A stretch of 64,000 nucleotides of DNA from Salinibaculum rarum (GTDB lineage Archaea > Halobacteriota > Halobacteria > Halobacteriales > Haloarculaceae). The notes beneath the pieces are model-generated. The model was given only the letters and a program-made list of their open reading frames with translations. It ran no database searches and was not told the DNA's origin. The stretch covers positions 2,728,001 through 2,792,000 of the forward strand of contig NZ_CP129992.1 of the NCBI RefSeq assembly GCF_030505615.1, in the 5' to 3' direction. Positions 44,918-53,253 of the stretch are shown here, piece by piece. How positions within the stretch are numbered: the first letter of the stretch is position 1; each line of letters opens with the position of its first letter. Both the position numbers and the translations under genes were made by a program.

Positions 44918-45769
44918 ATGTCGACGGCCGCCGTGGCCTCGCAGCTTCCGACGACTTTCAGCACTGCAGCCACGGTGGCACCAGTTCAGAGCACAATTCC
45001 GGTCAGTCCGGACCTGGCACTGTTCTTTCTCATCGGCCTGCTCGCGGGCGCCCACTGTCTCGGGATGTGTGGCCCCCTGGTCTCGATGTACGCCGACCGG
45101 ATGACTGCGAACCGACAGCCAGTCGACGCCGAGCGGGTGACGCTTTTCGACGTGCGCCAGCACGGACTGTTCAACGTGGGCCGGACGGTCGGCTACGCCG
45201 CGATGGGCGCACTCCTGGGCTTACTCGGGAGCGTCGTCGTCGGCGGCGTCACGACGCTTGCACCGATTGCGACGACGGTCCGGGGCAGCGTCGGTATCGT
45301 CGTCGGTCTCTTCATCGTCTCGACCGGCCTCGGCTACGTATTTCGCGGAACGACGGCCACGTCGCGGCTCTCGTCGCTGCCCGGACTCGGGCGGGTCTTT
45401 CGCGGACTGACGGGGTGGCTGACAGAACGGGTCGACCGCGTCGCCAACTCGACGGGCATCGCCGGCGTCGGCGTCGTTCACGCGTTGCTCCCCTGCCCGA
45501 TTCTCTATCCGGCTTACCTCTATGCGTTCGCAGTCGGTGACCCCGTCCGCGGCGCGCTCGCGCTCGGATTGCTCGGCGCGGGGACAATTCCGACGCTCTT
45601 TGTCTACGGCCTCGCGCTGGGGTCGCTGTCGGTCGGCCACCGCCGGACGCTCCACCGGGTACTCGGCGTGGTCTTTCTCGCGCTAGGGTATCTGCCGCTC
45701 GCCCACGGCCTGATGCTCTTTGGCGTGGCGCTCCCGTACCCGGACATTCCCTACTACCAGCCACTCTAA
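44918..45769 (+). CDS. SafE/UreH-like membrane protein (COG2836), probable oxidase copper-delivery partner
   Basis: 283 residues, six or seven membrane helices. The hallmark LLAGAHCLGMCGPLVSMYA lies in the first helix, and VVHALLPCPILYPAYLYA in the second half; the Cys residues in helices resemble those of DsbD-like metal/thiol transporters. In bacteria, COG2836 genes often sit beside ccoI/fixI copper ATPases in cytochrome oxidase assembly loci, exactly as here (gene follows after 2 bases). Confidence 0.85.
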   Translation: MSTAAVASQLPTTFSTAATVAPVQSTIPVSPDLALFFLIGLLAGAHCLGMCGPLVSMYADRMTANRQPVDAERVTLFDVRQHGLFNVGRTVGYAAMGALLGLLGSVVVGGVTTLAPIATTVRGSVGIVVGLFIVSTGLGYVFRGTTATSRLSSLPGLGRVFRGLTGWLTERVDRVANSTGIAGVGVVHALLPCPILYPAYLYAFAVGDPVRGALALGLLGAGTIPTLFVYGLALGSLSVGHRRTLHRVLGVVFLALGYLPLAHGLMLFGVALPYPDIPYYQPL

Positions 45770-45771
45770 CC

Positions 45772-48177
45772 ATGACAGGATGTACACTCTGTGACCTCGA
45801 TGTCCCCTCGCCACCGGTGACTGACCCGGACGTCGACGGGGAATTTTGCTGTCGGGGCTGTCTTGAGGTCGCTCGCTCGCTGGACGGCGTCGACGCCGAC
45901 GCAGTGGACCCGGAGAACCTCGCGCCAGACAACACCATCGAGGACGCCGACGGCGAGGTGACCTACCTCTCGGTCGACGGGATGCACTGTGCGACCTGCG
46001 AGCGCTTCCTGGAGATGACCGCCACCGACCACAAGGGCGTCGAGGCCGCCGCCGCCAGCTACGCGACGGACACGATGAAAGTCGTCTACGACCCCGACGC
46101 GGTCACGGAGGGTGACGTGCCCGACATCGTCACCCGAAGTGGGTACCGCGCCTACAGCCGCGAGGAGGATTCGACCGAGGAGGACTCCCCAGTTGCCCGG
46201 TTGCTCGTCGGCGGCTTCCTGGGGATGATGACGATGATGTGGTACGTCCTCTTTGTCTACCCGCAACACTTCGGTTTCGACCCGGTCGTCGACTTCGGTA
46301 CCTTCGGCCGACTCTACCTGCTGGGCCAGATATGGCTGTTCACGACCATCATCCTCTTTTATACCGGCTTTCCCCTGCTCCGGGGCGCCTACGTCAGTCT
46401 CCGGGCCGGCCAGCCGAACATGGACCTGCTCGTCGCTCTCGCGGCGGCGAGTTCCTACGTTTACAGCGCCGCGATAACGGTGATGGGGGGCATCGACGTC
46501 TACTTCGACGTGACCGTCGCCATCGTGTTGGTGGTGACGACGGGCAACTACTACGAGGACCGTATCAAAAACAAGGCCGTCGACCTGCTCTCGGAGTTGA
46601 CCGAGGCACGCGTCGCGGAGGCACGCACCCGGGACGGCGACCTCGTCGCAATCGAGGACATCGACCCGGGCACCGAACTGCTGGTCCGCCCCGGCGAGCG
46701 GATTCCACTGGACGGAACTGTCGTCGAGGGCGTCGCCGCCGTCGACGAGGCGCTGGTGACCGGCGAGTCGTTACCCGTCACGCGCCGTCCCGGCGACGAG
46801 GTCGTCGGTGGCGGCGTCGTGACCGACCGGCCGCTCGTGGTCGCGGTCAGCGACGAGGGGACGAGCACGCTCGACCGCATCGTCGGCCTGCTCTGGGACA
46901 TCCAGAGTTCGCGGCGGGGCATCCAGCAGTTGGCCGACAAGCTGGCGACGGTGTTCGTCCCGCTTGTGGTCGTGCTCGCGCTGCTCGCTGCCGGCGCCAC
47001 GCTGGCGCTTGGCGGAACGGCCACCGCGGCTATCCTCGTCGGGCTGACGGTGCTCATCGTCTCGTGTCCGTGTGCGCTGGGCCTGGCGACGCCGCTTGCC
47101 GTCGCGGCCGGCGTCCAGCGAGCCGCTGAAGACGGCGTCGTCGTCGGGTCGGAGACGGTCTTCGAGACGCTTCCGGAGACGGACGTCGTCGCACTCGACA
47201 AGACCGGGACGCTGACCAGCGGCGAGATGGCCGTGACCGACGTGAGCGACGCGACGACTCGTGAGGATGACGGCGTCCTCGACCGAGCGGCCGCGCTCGA
47301 ACGCTACTCGAATCATCCCGTCGCGGACGCCATCGTCGCACACGCCGCCGACCGCGGCGCGACGGCACTGGACGTCGACGACCAGTCTCGTCGGGCCGAC
47401 GGCGGACAACTGGCCGAGGAGGCAGGCGATGCGACGCCGGAGGTACCCGTCGACATCGAGCCCAAGGGCGTCGTCGGACACGTCGACGGCACGGAGACGG
47501 TCGTCGGCCATCCGGACCTCTTCGAAAAGCGGGGGCTGACGGTCCCAGCGGCGTACGCCGAACAGGCGGATGCGGCCGCCGACGCGGGCGAGGTACCGGT
47601 GCTGGTCGGCTGGGACGGCGAGTGTCGGGGCCTCATCACGGTCAGCGACCGGCCGCGCGACGACTGGCGCGAGACGGTCGAGACACTGGCCGGGGACCAG
47701 CGACACGTCGTCGTGTTGACCGGCGACGACAGCGCCGCGGCCGACCAGTTCAGGGACCACCCCGACGTAAACGAGGTCTTCGCCGGGCTCCCGCCGGACG
47801 GGAAGGTAGCGACCGTTCGACAACTGCGTGAGCGCGGGCGCGTGACGATGATAGGCGATGGGGCCAACGACGCGCCGGCACTCGCGGCCGCAGACGTCGG
47901 GGTCGCACTGGCACAGGGGACAGAGCTTGCGACCGAGGCCGCCGACGCCATCGTGACCAGCGGTCGCCTCGACGCCGTCCCGACGCTGTTTGCCGTCGCC
48001 GACGCGACGCGGCGCCGCATCAGGCAGAACCTCGCGTGGGCCTTCGGGTACAACGTCGTGGCCATCCCGCTGGCTGCGACTGGCCTTCTGAACCCGCTCT
48101 TTGCCGCGCTGGCGATGGGGACCAGCAGCGCACTCGTCGTCATCAACTCCAGCCGGCAGTTACTCGGTGAGGACTGA
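45772..48177 (+). CDS. CcoI/FixI-type copper P1B-ATPase
   Basis: 801 residues. N-terminus CTLCDL...FCCRGC (Cys4, 7, 26, 27, 30) is the PF12156-type metal-binding domain of FixI/CcoI; a heavy-metal-associated domain with GMHCATC follows. The membrane metal site is CPC at 432-434, the phosphorylated aspartate is Asp476 in DKTGTLTSG, and GDGANDAPALAAADVGVAL closes the ATPase core. This subtype exports copper for assembly of haem-copper oxidases. Two bases after the SafE-like gene, near cba genes. Confidence 0.93.
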   Translation: MTGCTLCDLDVPSPPVTDPDVDGEFCCRGCLEVARSLDGVDADAVDPENLAPDNTIEDADGEVTYLSVDGMHCATCERFLEMTATDHKGVEAAAASYATDTMKVVYDPDAVTEGDVPDIVTRSGYRAYSREEDSTEEDSPVARLLVGGFLGMMTMMWYVLFVYPQHFGFDPVVDFGTFGRLYLLGQIWLFTTIILFYTGFPLLRGAYVSLRAGQPNMDLLVALAAASSYVYSAAITVMGGIDVYFDVTVAIVLVVTTGNYYEDRIKNKAVDLLSELTEARVAEARTRDGDLVAIEDIDPGTELLVRPGERIPLDGTVVEGVAAVDEALVTGESLPVTRRPGDEVVGGGVVTDRPLVVAVSDEGTSTLDRIVGLLWDIQSSRRGIQQLADKLATVFVPLVVVLALLAAGATLALGGTATAAILVGLTVLIVSCPCALGLATPLAVAAGVQRAAEDGVVVGSETVFETLPETDVVALDKTGTLTSGEMAVTDVSDATTREDDGVLDRAAALERYSNHPVADAIVAHAADRGATALDVDDQSRRADGGQLAEEAGDATPEVPVDIEPKGVVGHVDGTETVVGHPDLFEKRGLTVPAAYAEQADAAADAGEVPVLVGWDGECRGLITVSDRPRDDWRETVETLAGDQRHVVVLTGDDSAAADQFRDHPDVNEVFAGLPPDGKVATVRQLRERGRVTMIGDGANDAPALAAADVGVALAQGTELATEAADAIVTSGRLDAVPTLFAVADATRRRIRQNLAWAFGYNVVAIPLAATGLLNPLFAALAMGTSSALVVINSSRQLLGED

Positions 48178-48268
48178 CGGCACACGCCCGGAAACTGCCA
48201 GCGGACGCCGTTCCCAGCGACTGAAAATCCGAGTATCGGCTATTAAGAGGGAGACCCCACACGTTCGT

Positions 48269-48505
48269 ATGGCTCACCACGAACGTCCATGGGAGCAAGA
48301 CCAACCCGGTACGGCCGAGAAGTTCCTCAAGTACGTCGGCACAGCAAGCATCGCACTCACAGCTCTGTTGTTGCTCGGAATCGTCGCCGGCTTGCTGTAC
48401 CTGTTCGTGCCGGGCAACGAGGCCATCGGCACCGTCGTGTTCACCGGACTGCTCGTGGCCGTGTTCTACGCGGCCGGAAACTACGCCGACTTCAAGCAGC
48501 GATAG
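48269..48505 (+). CDS. Small haloarchaeal membrane protein
   Basis: 78 residues starting MAHHERPWEQDQPGTAEKFLKYV, then two membrane helices (SIALTALLLLGIVAGLLYLFV and AIGTVVFTGLLVAVFYAAGNY) and a short basic end. No named family. The earlier in-frame start is rejected because it is antisense-like, basic, and overlaps the ATPase gene. Confidence 0.7.
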   Translation: MAHHERPWEQDQPGTAEKFLKYVGTASIALTALLLLGIVAGLLYLFVPGNEAIGTVVFTGLLVAVFYAAGNYADFKQR

Positions 48506-48549
48506 GTCACCGGACGAACTTTTACTGTGAGTCGGGCCAAGAGACGATT

Positions 48550-48891
48550 GTGTTACCCGACATCACCGTCTTCGGCGAGTACACCTATCTCGTCACCGAA
48601 CTGCTCTGGGGGTCGATTGCGCTCTCGCTGGTCGCGTACGCGGGCGTCTGGCGGACGGCGGCCCGCACTGTCGTCTTGCTCTACCCGCCGGCGTTCGTCT
48701 GGGACTGGTACACGCTGGAAGTCGGCGTGTTCGCCATCCCGATGCGCACCGGCATCGAACTGCTCGGCATCCCCCTGGAGGAACACATCTTCATCCTCGT
48801 CGTCCCGGCGATGGTCGTCGGAACGTACGAGACACTCCGGAAACTCGACGAAGACGGACGGCTGCCGGCCGTGCTATCGACTCGTCGATGA
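48550..48891 (+). CDS. Single-domain lycopene cyclase-like protein
   Basis: 113 residues, three membrane helices. FVWDWYTLEVGVFAIPMRTGIELLGIPLEEHIFILVVPAMVVGTYE is a clear match to the CrtY/CarR lycopene cyclase repeat, including the P-L-E-E catalytic-type motif (only the shorter PLEE core is quoted with certainty). Functional haloarchaeal CrtY carries two such repeats; this protein has one, so it may dimerise or have another role. GTG start at 48550; the TTG/other upstream codons lie in a basic non-coding stretch. Confidence 0.8.
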   Translation: MLPDITVFGEYTYLVTELLWGSIALSLVAYAGVWRTAARTVVLLYPPAFVWDWYTLEVGVFAIPMRTGIELLGIPLEEHIFILVVPAMVVGTYETLRKLDEDGRLPAVLSTRR

Positions 48892-48921
48892 GGGTCTTCC
48901 CGTCGACACCCCAAGCGGTCG

Positions 48922-49350
48922 TCACTCGGCCGGCACCGTCCCAGCAGCGACGTCTTCGAGATAGTCGAACTGCCCAGTGAGTTCCTTCCGCCGCTGGCGC
49001 GAGATTATCGTGCCGTCGAGAATCGGTCCGACGACGCCGACGTCGAGGGAGAAATCCGTCGTCGCCGTCACTGTTACAGTCCCCTCTCCGGCTTCGAGTG
49101 TGTAGCGGGTCGTCATCGTCTCGAAGATGCCGTCGACCTGTTCGTACGCGAGGACGGCATCGGTCTCGACACAGCGCAAGTCGAGTTCGATGGTCAACAG
49201 ACCGACGTGGTTCCGAATCGTCATGTCCTCGCCGTCGACGTCCACCTCGGAGAAGCCTGCGGCCTCCATGAACGGCTCGAGGTCCAGCATCGCCTCCCGA
49301 ACGGTATCGACATCCCCTTCGAACGAGCGACTGAGCGAGACGGTCTCCAT
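48922..49350 (-). CDS. SRPBCC-family protein
   Basis: 142 residues with the start METVSLSRSFEGDVDTVREAML, a first strand and helix typical of START/SRPBCC folds, then antiparallel strands (MTIRNHVGLLTIELDLRCVE, GIFETMTTRYTLEAGEGTVTVTATTDFSLD) and a long C-terminal helix (GPILDGTIISRQRRKELTGQFDYLEDVA). These proteins bind hydrophobic ligands. The natural ligand is unknown; the lycopene-cyclase-like neighbour is suggestive only. Confidence 0.78.
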   Translation of the reverse strand: METVSLSRSFEGDVDTVREAMLDLEPFMEAAGFSEVDVDGEDMTIRNHVGLLTIELDLRCVETDAVLAYEQVDGIFETMTTRYTLEAGEGTVTVTATTDFSLDVGVVGPILDGTIISRQRRKELTGQFDYLEDVAAGTVPAE

Positions 49351-49432
49351 ACACCCCCTTCGTCCACTGTCCCGAAGAGAACTTCGGCGAACATGTTCCC
49401 CCTCCATCGCAGGCCAGCCTCGTCCGGTAGAA

Positions 49433-49484
49433 ACCCTCGAACATATTCGGGAACGTTCATTGCCCTCCGGAGCGAATATGTTCG
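49433..49484. repeat. Short repeats and inverted half-sites in the SRPBCC/HTH divergent spacer
   Basis: The spacer holds CGAACATATTCGGGAACGTTC and GAGCGAATATGTTCG, so CGAACATATTCG and its inverse CGAATATGTTCG recur 34 bases apart, with a further GGCGAACATGTTCCCC at about 49387-49402. These paired GAACAT half-sites are good candidate binding sites for the adjacent HTH regulator (autoregulation is an inference). Confidence 0.6.
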
Positions 49485-49487
49485 TCT

Positions 49488-50135
49488 ATGCCACAGGCGA
49501 AGTTGCGTCTCGACATTCCAGACAAGGTGTGGGTGGGGGCTATCACGAGACGGTACCCGGATGCGACGGTCAGAATCCTGGCTGCGCTGTCCGACGAGGA
49601 CGCGGGTGTCGGACTGGCGGAAGTCACCGCAGCGAACCCACAGGAGATAGTCCGAGAGATTGCGAACTCCGAAGAGGTCACCTCCGTCGATACGCTGAAA
49701 TTCAGCGACGGTGACGTGCTCGTCCAGTTCGAGACGACGATGCCACTGCTCCTGTTGCCGGCCCGCGACTCGGGGGTCCCACTGGAGATGCCCTTCTCGA
49801 TTCAGAACGGGACCGCTACCTGGGAGGTGACCGCCCCCAGCGAACGGCTCTCGGAACTGGGGACACAACTGGATTCGTTTGGTATCTCCTTTACCGTCGA
49901 CTACGTCCAGCAGCGACTCGACGACGAGCAACTGCTAACCGATAGACAGCAGCGCGTGGTAGAGACGGCACTCGACGAAGGGTACTACGACACGCCCCGG
50001 AGCAGTTCACTGACAGAGTTGGCTGACGCGCTCAAAATCGCGAAATCGACAGCCAGCGAGACGCTACACCGCGCCGAGGAGAAGATTATCAAACACTACG
50101 CCGAACAGCTCGTCCAGTCGCCCGACGACGACTGA
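49488..50135 (+). CDS. Bacterio-opsin-activator-type HTH transcription regulator
   Basis: 215 residues. N-terminal sensor-like domain (PQAKLRLDIPDKVWVGAITRRYPDATVRILAAL) and C-terminal HTH_10 module: LLTDRQQRVVETALDEGYYDTPRSSSLTELADALKIAKSTASETLHRAEEKIIKHY. This Bat-type HTH family is expanded in haloarchaea. Divergent from the SRPBCC gene with a 137-base spacer containing AT-rich repeats of GAACATATTCG-type sequence. Confidence 0.88.
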   Translation: MPQAKLRLDIPDKVWVGAITRRYPDATVRILAALSDEDAGVGLAEVTAANPQEIVREIANSEEVTSVDTLKFSDGDVLVQFETTMPLLLLPARDSGVPLEMPFSIQNGTATWEVTAPSERLSELGTQLDSFGISFTVDYVQQRLDDEQLLTDRQQRVVETALDEGYYDTPRSSSLTELADALKIAKSTASETLHRAEEKIIKHYAEQLVQSPDDD

Positions 50136-50158
50136 GCACAGGCCGAGAGGGCGACCGC

Positions 50159-51334
50159 TCAGAAGCCAAACAGTGGCACGAACCGGAACGTCAAGTACGC
50201 ACTGAACGTCGCGACGACGGGGACGAGATTCTGCATCAGGACGACCCGTGCCGTCGTCGAGGGGTTGAACAGTTCGTTCGCCTGTGGAATGTCTTCGGGG
50301 TCTTCCTCGCCGATACTCGGCAGTTCTTCGCCGCCTTCGTCACCCGCGAGCGACCCCGGCGACATCGCCGTGCCCTCGCCGCGAACGCTCTCTGCGACCG
50401 TCGTCGTCCGCGTCGCGCGACCCCAGCCGAGGCCGACGATGCTCATCGTCGCGATGATGACGAAACTGGCGGGGATACCGATCGCCGACAGCGCCGTCAC
50501 GATTATCGCGCTGACCGACGCGACGATGATGGCTGCCGTCAGCGGGAGTTGCGTGAGGTCGCTACCGAGCGTATCGAGCGTTCGGCGAGCGATGGTGAGT
50601 GCCCCGGTGGCGACGGCCACGGAGCCGAAGACGATGCCCACGTTCATGCCGAGGTCTCCGCTACCGACCAGCGGCGCGATGGCGTTAGCGATATTGGAAG
50701 TTCCCGCGGAGAACGCCATCAGACAGCCGATTACGACGACGATACCCGTTCCGAACAGTTCCCGTCGGGTCGTGTTGGGACCAAGCGTCACCGACGGGAC
50801 AGCCCCCGTGCGGTCGAGTTCAACCAGGGCCCCGTCGCTCTGTGCGAGCGCGATGCGACGGTTCAGCCGGGCGTAGAAGTACCGGCCGATGATACCGGAC
50901 ACCCAGAAGGCGATGATGGGGGCGACAATCCACCAAGTCACAATCCGACCCATCACGCCCCAGGCGAGTTCGTCCGCGGCCAGTCCCAGTCCCGCGATTG
51001 CCCCGACGGCAGTCATCGACGTCGAAGCGGGGACACCGATGTAGTTCCCCAGAAAGAGCGCACCGCCGATGAAAAACAGGACCGTCACGTTGGCCTCAAG
51101 CGAGAAGATGGCCGTGGAGGTGACCAGTTCCGTGCCGAGCGTGTCGACGACGCGACGGCCGATTGTCCACGCACCGACGAAAAAGAACACGGACATCAGC
51201 GAGCCGGCGACGACTTTCGAAAGAACTCCTGCACCGACAGCCGGACCGAACGCCGGTCCGGTGTTGGCCCCGCCGATGTTGAAACCCACGAACGCGGCGA
51301 TGACGAGCCCGATAACGAGGAGTACTTCTGTCAC
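50159..51334 (-). CDS. PiT-family inorganic phosphate permease
   Basis: 391 residues, ten or so membrane helices with inverted-repeat signatures: VGFNIGGANTGPAFGPAVGAG in the first half and GTSNIANAIAPLVGSG in the second, the PHO4/PiT family pair. A cytosolic loop with acidic residues separates the halves near residue 310-345. Secondary, ion-coupled uptake would complement the ATP-driven Pst systems; unlike those it has no phoU partner here. Confidence 0.92.
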   Translation of the reverse strand: MTEVLLVIGLVIAAFVGFNIGGANTGPAFGPAVGAGVLSKVVAGSLMSVFFFVGAWTIGRRVVDTLGTELVTSTAIFSLEANVTVLFFIGGALFLGNYIGVPASTSMTAVGAIAGLGLAADELAWGVMGRIVTWWIVAPIIAFWVSGIIGRYFYARLNRRIALAQSDGALVELDRTGAVPSVTLGPNTTRRELFGTGIVVVIGCLMAFSAGTSNIANAIAPLVGSGDLGMNVGIVFGSVAVATGALTIARRTLDTLGSDLTQLPLTAAIIVASVSAIIVTALSAIGIPASFVIIATMSIVGLGWGRATRTTTVAESVRGEGTAMSPGSLAGDEGGEELPSIGEEDPEDIPQANELFNPSTTARVVLMQNLVPVVATFSAYLTFRFVPLFGF

Positions 51335-51448
51335 AGACAGAGCAACGACGGCAACGGTTTAAACATCGGCGATTTGCTCGTTGCAGTATCGGGCGCGAGC
51401 GCATCCGGTGAGACAAACGTTTTGCCGGCCACGCCCCTGTCGTAGTGT

Positions 51449-51694
51449 ATGGACACGACCGACGTCGAGCGACTCATCGAGGACGGACTCCCGGACGCCC
51501 AGGCGACAGTGACGACACCGCGTGACCCCGACGACGACCAACACTTCGCGGCGGAGGTCGTCTCGTCGGCCTTCGAAGACGAGACGCTCGTGGACCGCCA
51601 CCAGAAGGTCTACGACGCGCTGGGCGAACACATGACCGACGACATCCACGCAATCGAGATTCGTGCCTACACGCCCGACGAGTACGAGAGCTAA
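51449..51694 (+). CDS. BolA-family protein
   Basis: 81 residues: VERLIEDGLPDAQATVT, DDQHFAAEVVSSAFEDETLVDRHQKVYDALGEHMTDDIHAIEIRAYTPDEY. The conserved histidine in the RHQKVY helix is the [2Fe-2S] ligand used when BolA pairs with monothiol glutaredoxin. The glutaredoxin gene follows 63 bases downstream on the same strand. Confidence 0.92.
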   Translation: MDTTDVERLIEDGLPDAQATVTTPRDPDDDQHFAAEVVSSAFEDETLVDRHQKVYDALGEHMTDDIHAIEIRAYTPDEYES

Positions 51695-51757
51695 CCCGCC
51701 ACACTGGAAGTTGCGCCAGGCACAATCCCTTTACTCACGCCCACCCAATGAGTGGCT

Positions 51758-52099
51758 ATGACATTCGACCCCAGCGCGGAGTTCGACCCCGAGGAAATCG
51801 AGCAGGAAGTCGACACGACAATCGAGGAAAACGAGGTTGTCCTGTTCATGAAAGGAACCGAACTGATGCCCCAGTGTGGCTACTCGCGAAAGGCGGTGGC
51901 ACTCATCCAGCAACACCGCGAGGACGTCGAGACGGTCGACGTGCTGGAAGGAATCGACCACTACCGGGAGGCACTGGCCCGACACAGCGACCGCGAGACG
52001 ATTCCACAGACGTTCGTCGACGGGGAGTTCGTCGGCGGCAGCGACATTCTCGAACAGCTCCAGGAGCGTGGCGAACTCGCCACGACGCTGAACGCGTAA
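51758..52099 (+). CDS. Monothiol glutaredoxin (Grx4/GrxD type)
   Basis: 113 residues. Active site MPQCGYSRKAV (CGYS in place of the usual CGFS), the TIPQTFVDGEFVGGSDILEQL glutathione-binding segment, and a C-terminal ERGEL end are typical of the class that carries and transfers [2Fe-2S] clusters. Pairs genomically with bolA. The ATG at 51758 is preferred to a GTG six bases earlier, adding two residues only. Confidence 0.93.
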   Translation: MTFDPSAEFDPEEIEQEVDTTIEENEVVLFMKGTELMPQCGYSRKAVALIQQHREDVETVDVLEGIDHYREALARHSDRETIPQTFVDGEFVGGSDILEQLQERGELATTLNA

Positions 52100-52100
52100 C

Positions 52101-52373
52101 TCAGTCGACTCGGCGGTTCGCGATACGGCCGACGACGAAGCCGGCTGCAATCATCAGCGCCGAGAGCATCGAGTAAAAGCCCGCTTGGGCGTGTGCGCCG
52201 CTCTGGAGTGCGCTCCAGGCAGCGGGGAGGATGGCACCTGCGGCAAGAAAGTGCAGGCCGACCACCAGCCCGCCGACGGAGAACAGCGACGGAAACCACC
52301 CGTCCGATTCGGTCGGTGTCGGGTCGAGTTCCGGGTCGAGATAGTCCTCGACATCGTCGTCAGTGTCGGTCAC
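52101..52373 (-). CDS. Small haloarchaeal membrane protein
   Basis: 90 residues: acidic N-terminus (DDDVEDYLDPELDPTPTESDGWFPS) and two to three membrane helices (LFSVGGLVVGLHFLAAGAILPAAW and FYSMLSALMIAAGFVVG). It converges on grx with one intervening base. No family recognised. Confidence 0.68.
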   Translation of the reverse strand: MTDTDDDVEDYLDPELDPTPTESDGWFPSLFSVGGLVVGLHFLAAGAILPAAWSALQSGAHAQAGFYSMLSALMIAAGFVVGRIANRRVD

Positions 52374-52417
52374 ACCGGACCATACTCGGCCGAGTTACAA
52401 ACAAGCGTCGAAGCGGA

Positions 52418-52891
52418 CTACAACAGTGCCATCGGCCCGGTCAGGGCAACCAGGACCGCCACGTACACCGACGCCGAGAGCGCCCAGTCGCGGCGGACCT
52501 GTGGCACACGTTCCGCCGGGACCTGACCGTAGACGACGAGAACGAGATACGAGAAAAAGACAATCATTATCGGCAACTGGACGACGACGGCGACGATGAC
52601 CGAAAGGAACGACGGCGCGCCACCAAGTAGCAGATCCGCGGCAGCCGTCACCCCGACGAAGAGGACTCCGCTGACCGTCCCCGCACCGTAGTGAACGGCC
52701 GTTGCCAGCCCGTCCGGTGCCGAGTCCAGCGGTTCACCCGAGAGAACCCCTGCGGCGACCTGATACGACGTTTCGCCCTCCGGCAGGCGCTCCATCGGCA
52801 CGTCCATCACCAGCGTCGCGACGAACCCGGCGATGGCACCGACGACCAGTCGAGCCGGGAGCGCCTCTGGTGCAGTGAGTTCGACGACCAT
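52418..52891 (-). CDS. Haloarchaeal membrane protein
   Basis: 157 residues, four membrane helices (LVVGAIAGFVATLVMDVPME; YGAGTVSGVLFVGVTAAADLLL; FLSVIVAVVVQLPIMIVFFSYLVLVVYG; ALSASVYVAVLVALTGPMALL). The pattern of a helix ending in ATLVMDVPM followed by an acidic/serine turn recurs in haloarchaeal proteins without assigned function. Transcribed toward the 52101 gene, likely together. Confidence 0.7.
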   Translation of the reverse strand: MVVELTAPEALPARLVVGAIAGFVATLVMDVPMERLPEGETSYQVAAGVLSGEPLDSAPDGLATAVHYGAGTVSGVLFVGVTAAADLLLGGAPSFLSVIVAVVVQLPIMIVFFSYLVLVVYGQVPAERVPQVRRDWALSASVYVAVLVALTGPMALL

Positions 52892-52993
52892 AGCCGACAG
52901 TTGGTCTGGAGCCCCTAATACGCGCTGGCAGGACTAGTCGGCAGTTACCAATCGCCAACAAACCTGCCTCTGTGGGTGAGAGAACGGCATTCG

Positions 52994-53014
52994 AAAAAAC
53001 CGTTGAAAATTTTT
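52994..53014 (-). terminator. T-rich terminator after tRNA-Val
   Basis: Immediately 3' of the tRNA on the minus strand: TGAAAAATTTTCAACGGTTTTTT, with a T4 and a T6 run. Archaeal RNA polymerase stops at such runs. Confidence 0.6.
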
Positions 53015-53016
53015 CA

Positions 53017-53091
53017 TGGGTTTGGGCAGATTTGAACTGCCGGCCTCCTCCATGTCAAGGAGGTGTCATAACCAACCTAGACCACAAACCC
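53017..53091 (-). tRNA. tRNA-Val (anticodon GAC)
   Basis: On the minus strand: acceptor GGGTTTG/CAAACCC, D-arm GTC..GAC, anticodon stem CCTCC/GGAGG around TTGACAT (anticodon GAC), T-arm GGCAG/CTGCC with TTCAAAT, discriminator A. 75 nt, no intron. Confidence 0.97.
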
Positions 53092-53253
53092 TCGCTGGCT
53101 TGCGACTGCACTCAACCGTTGATGGCAGGGACAATTGAAGGTTTCGAATTCCTATCCCGCTTCCCTCCCTGGAATTGCCCGCTGAGCCGACACGCTTAAG
53201 TCGTTGTACGATTGTGTTCATTACAACCCGGAAACGTACATTGGTGATTTCAA

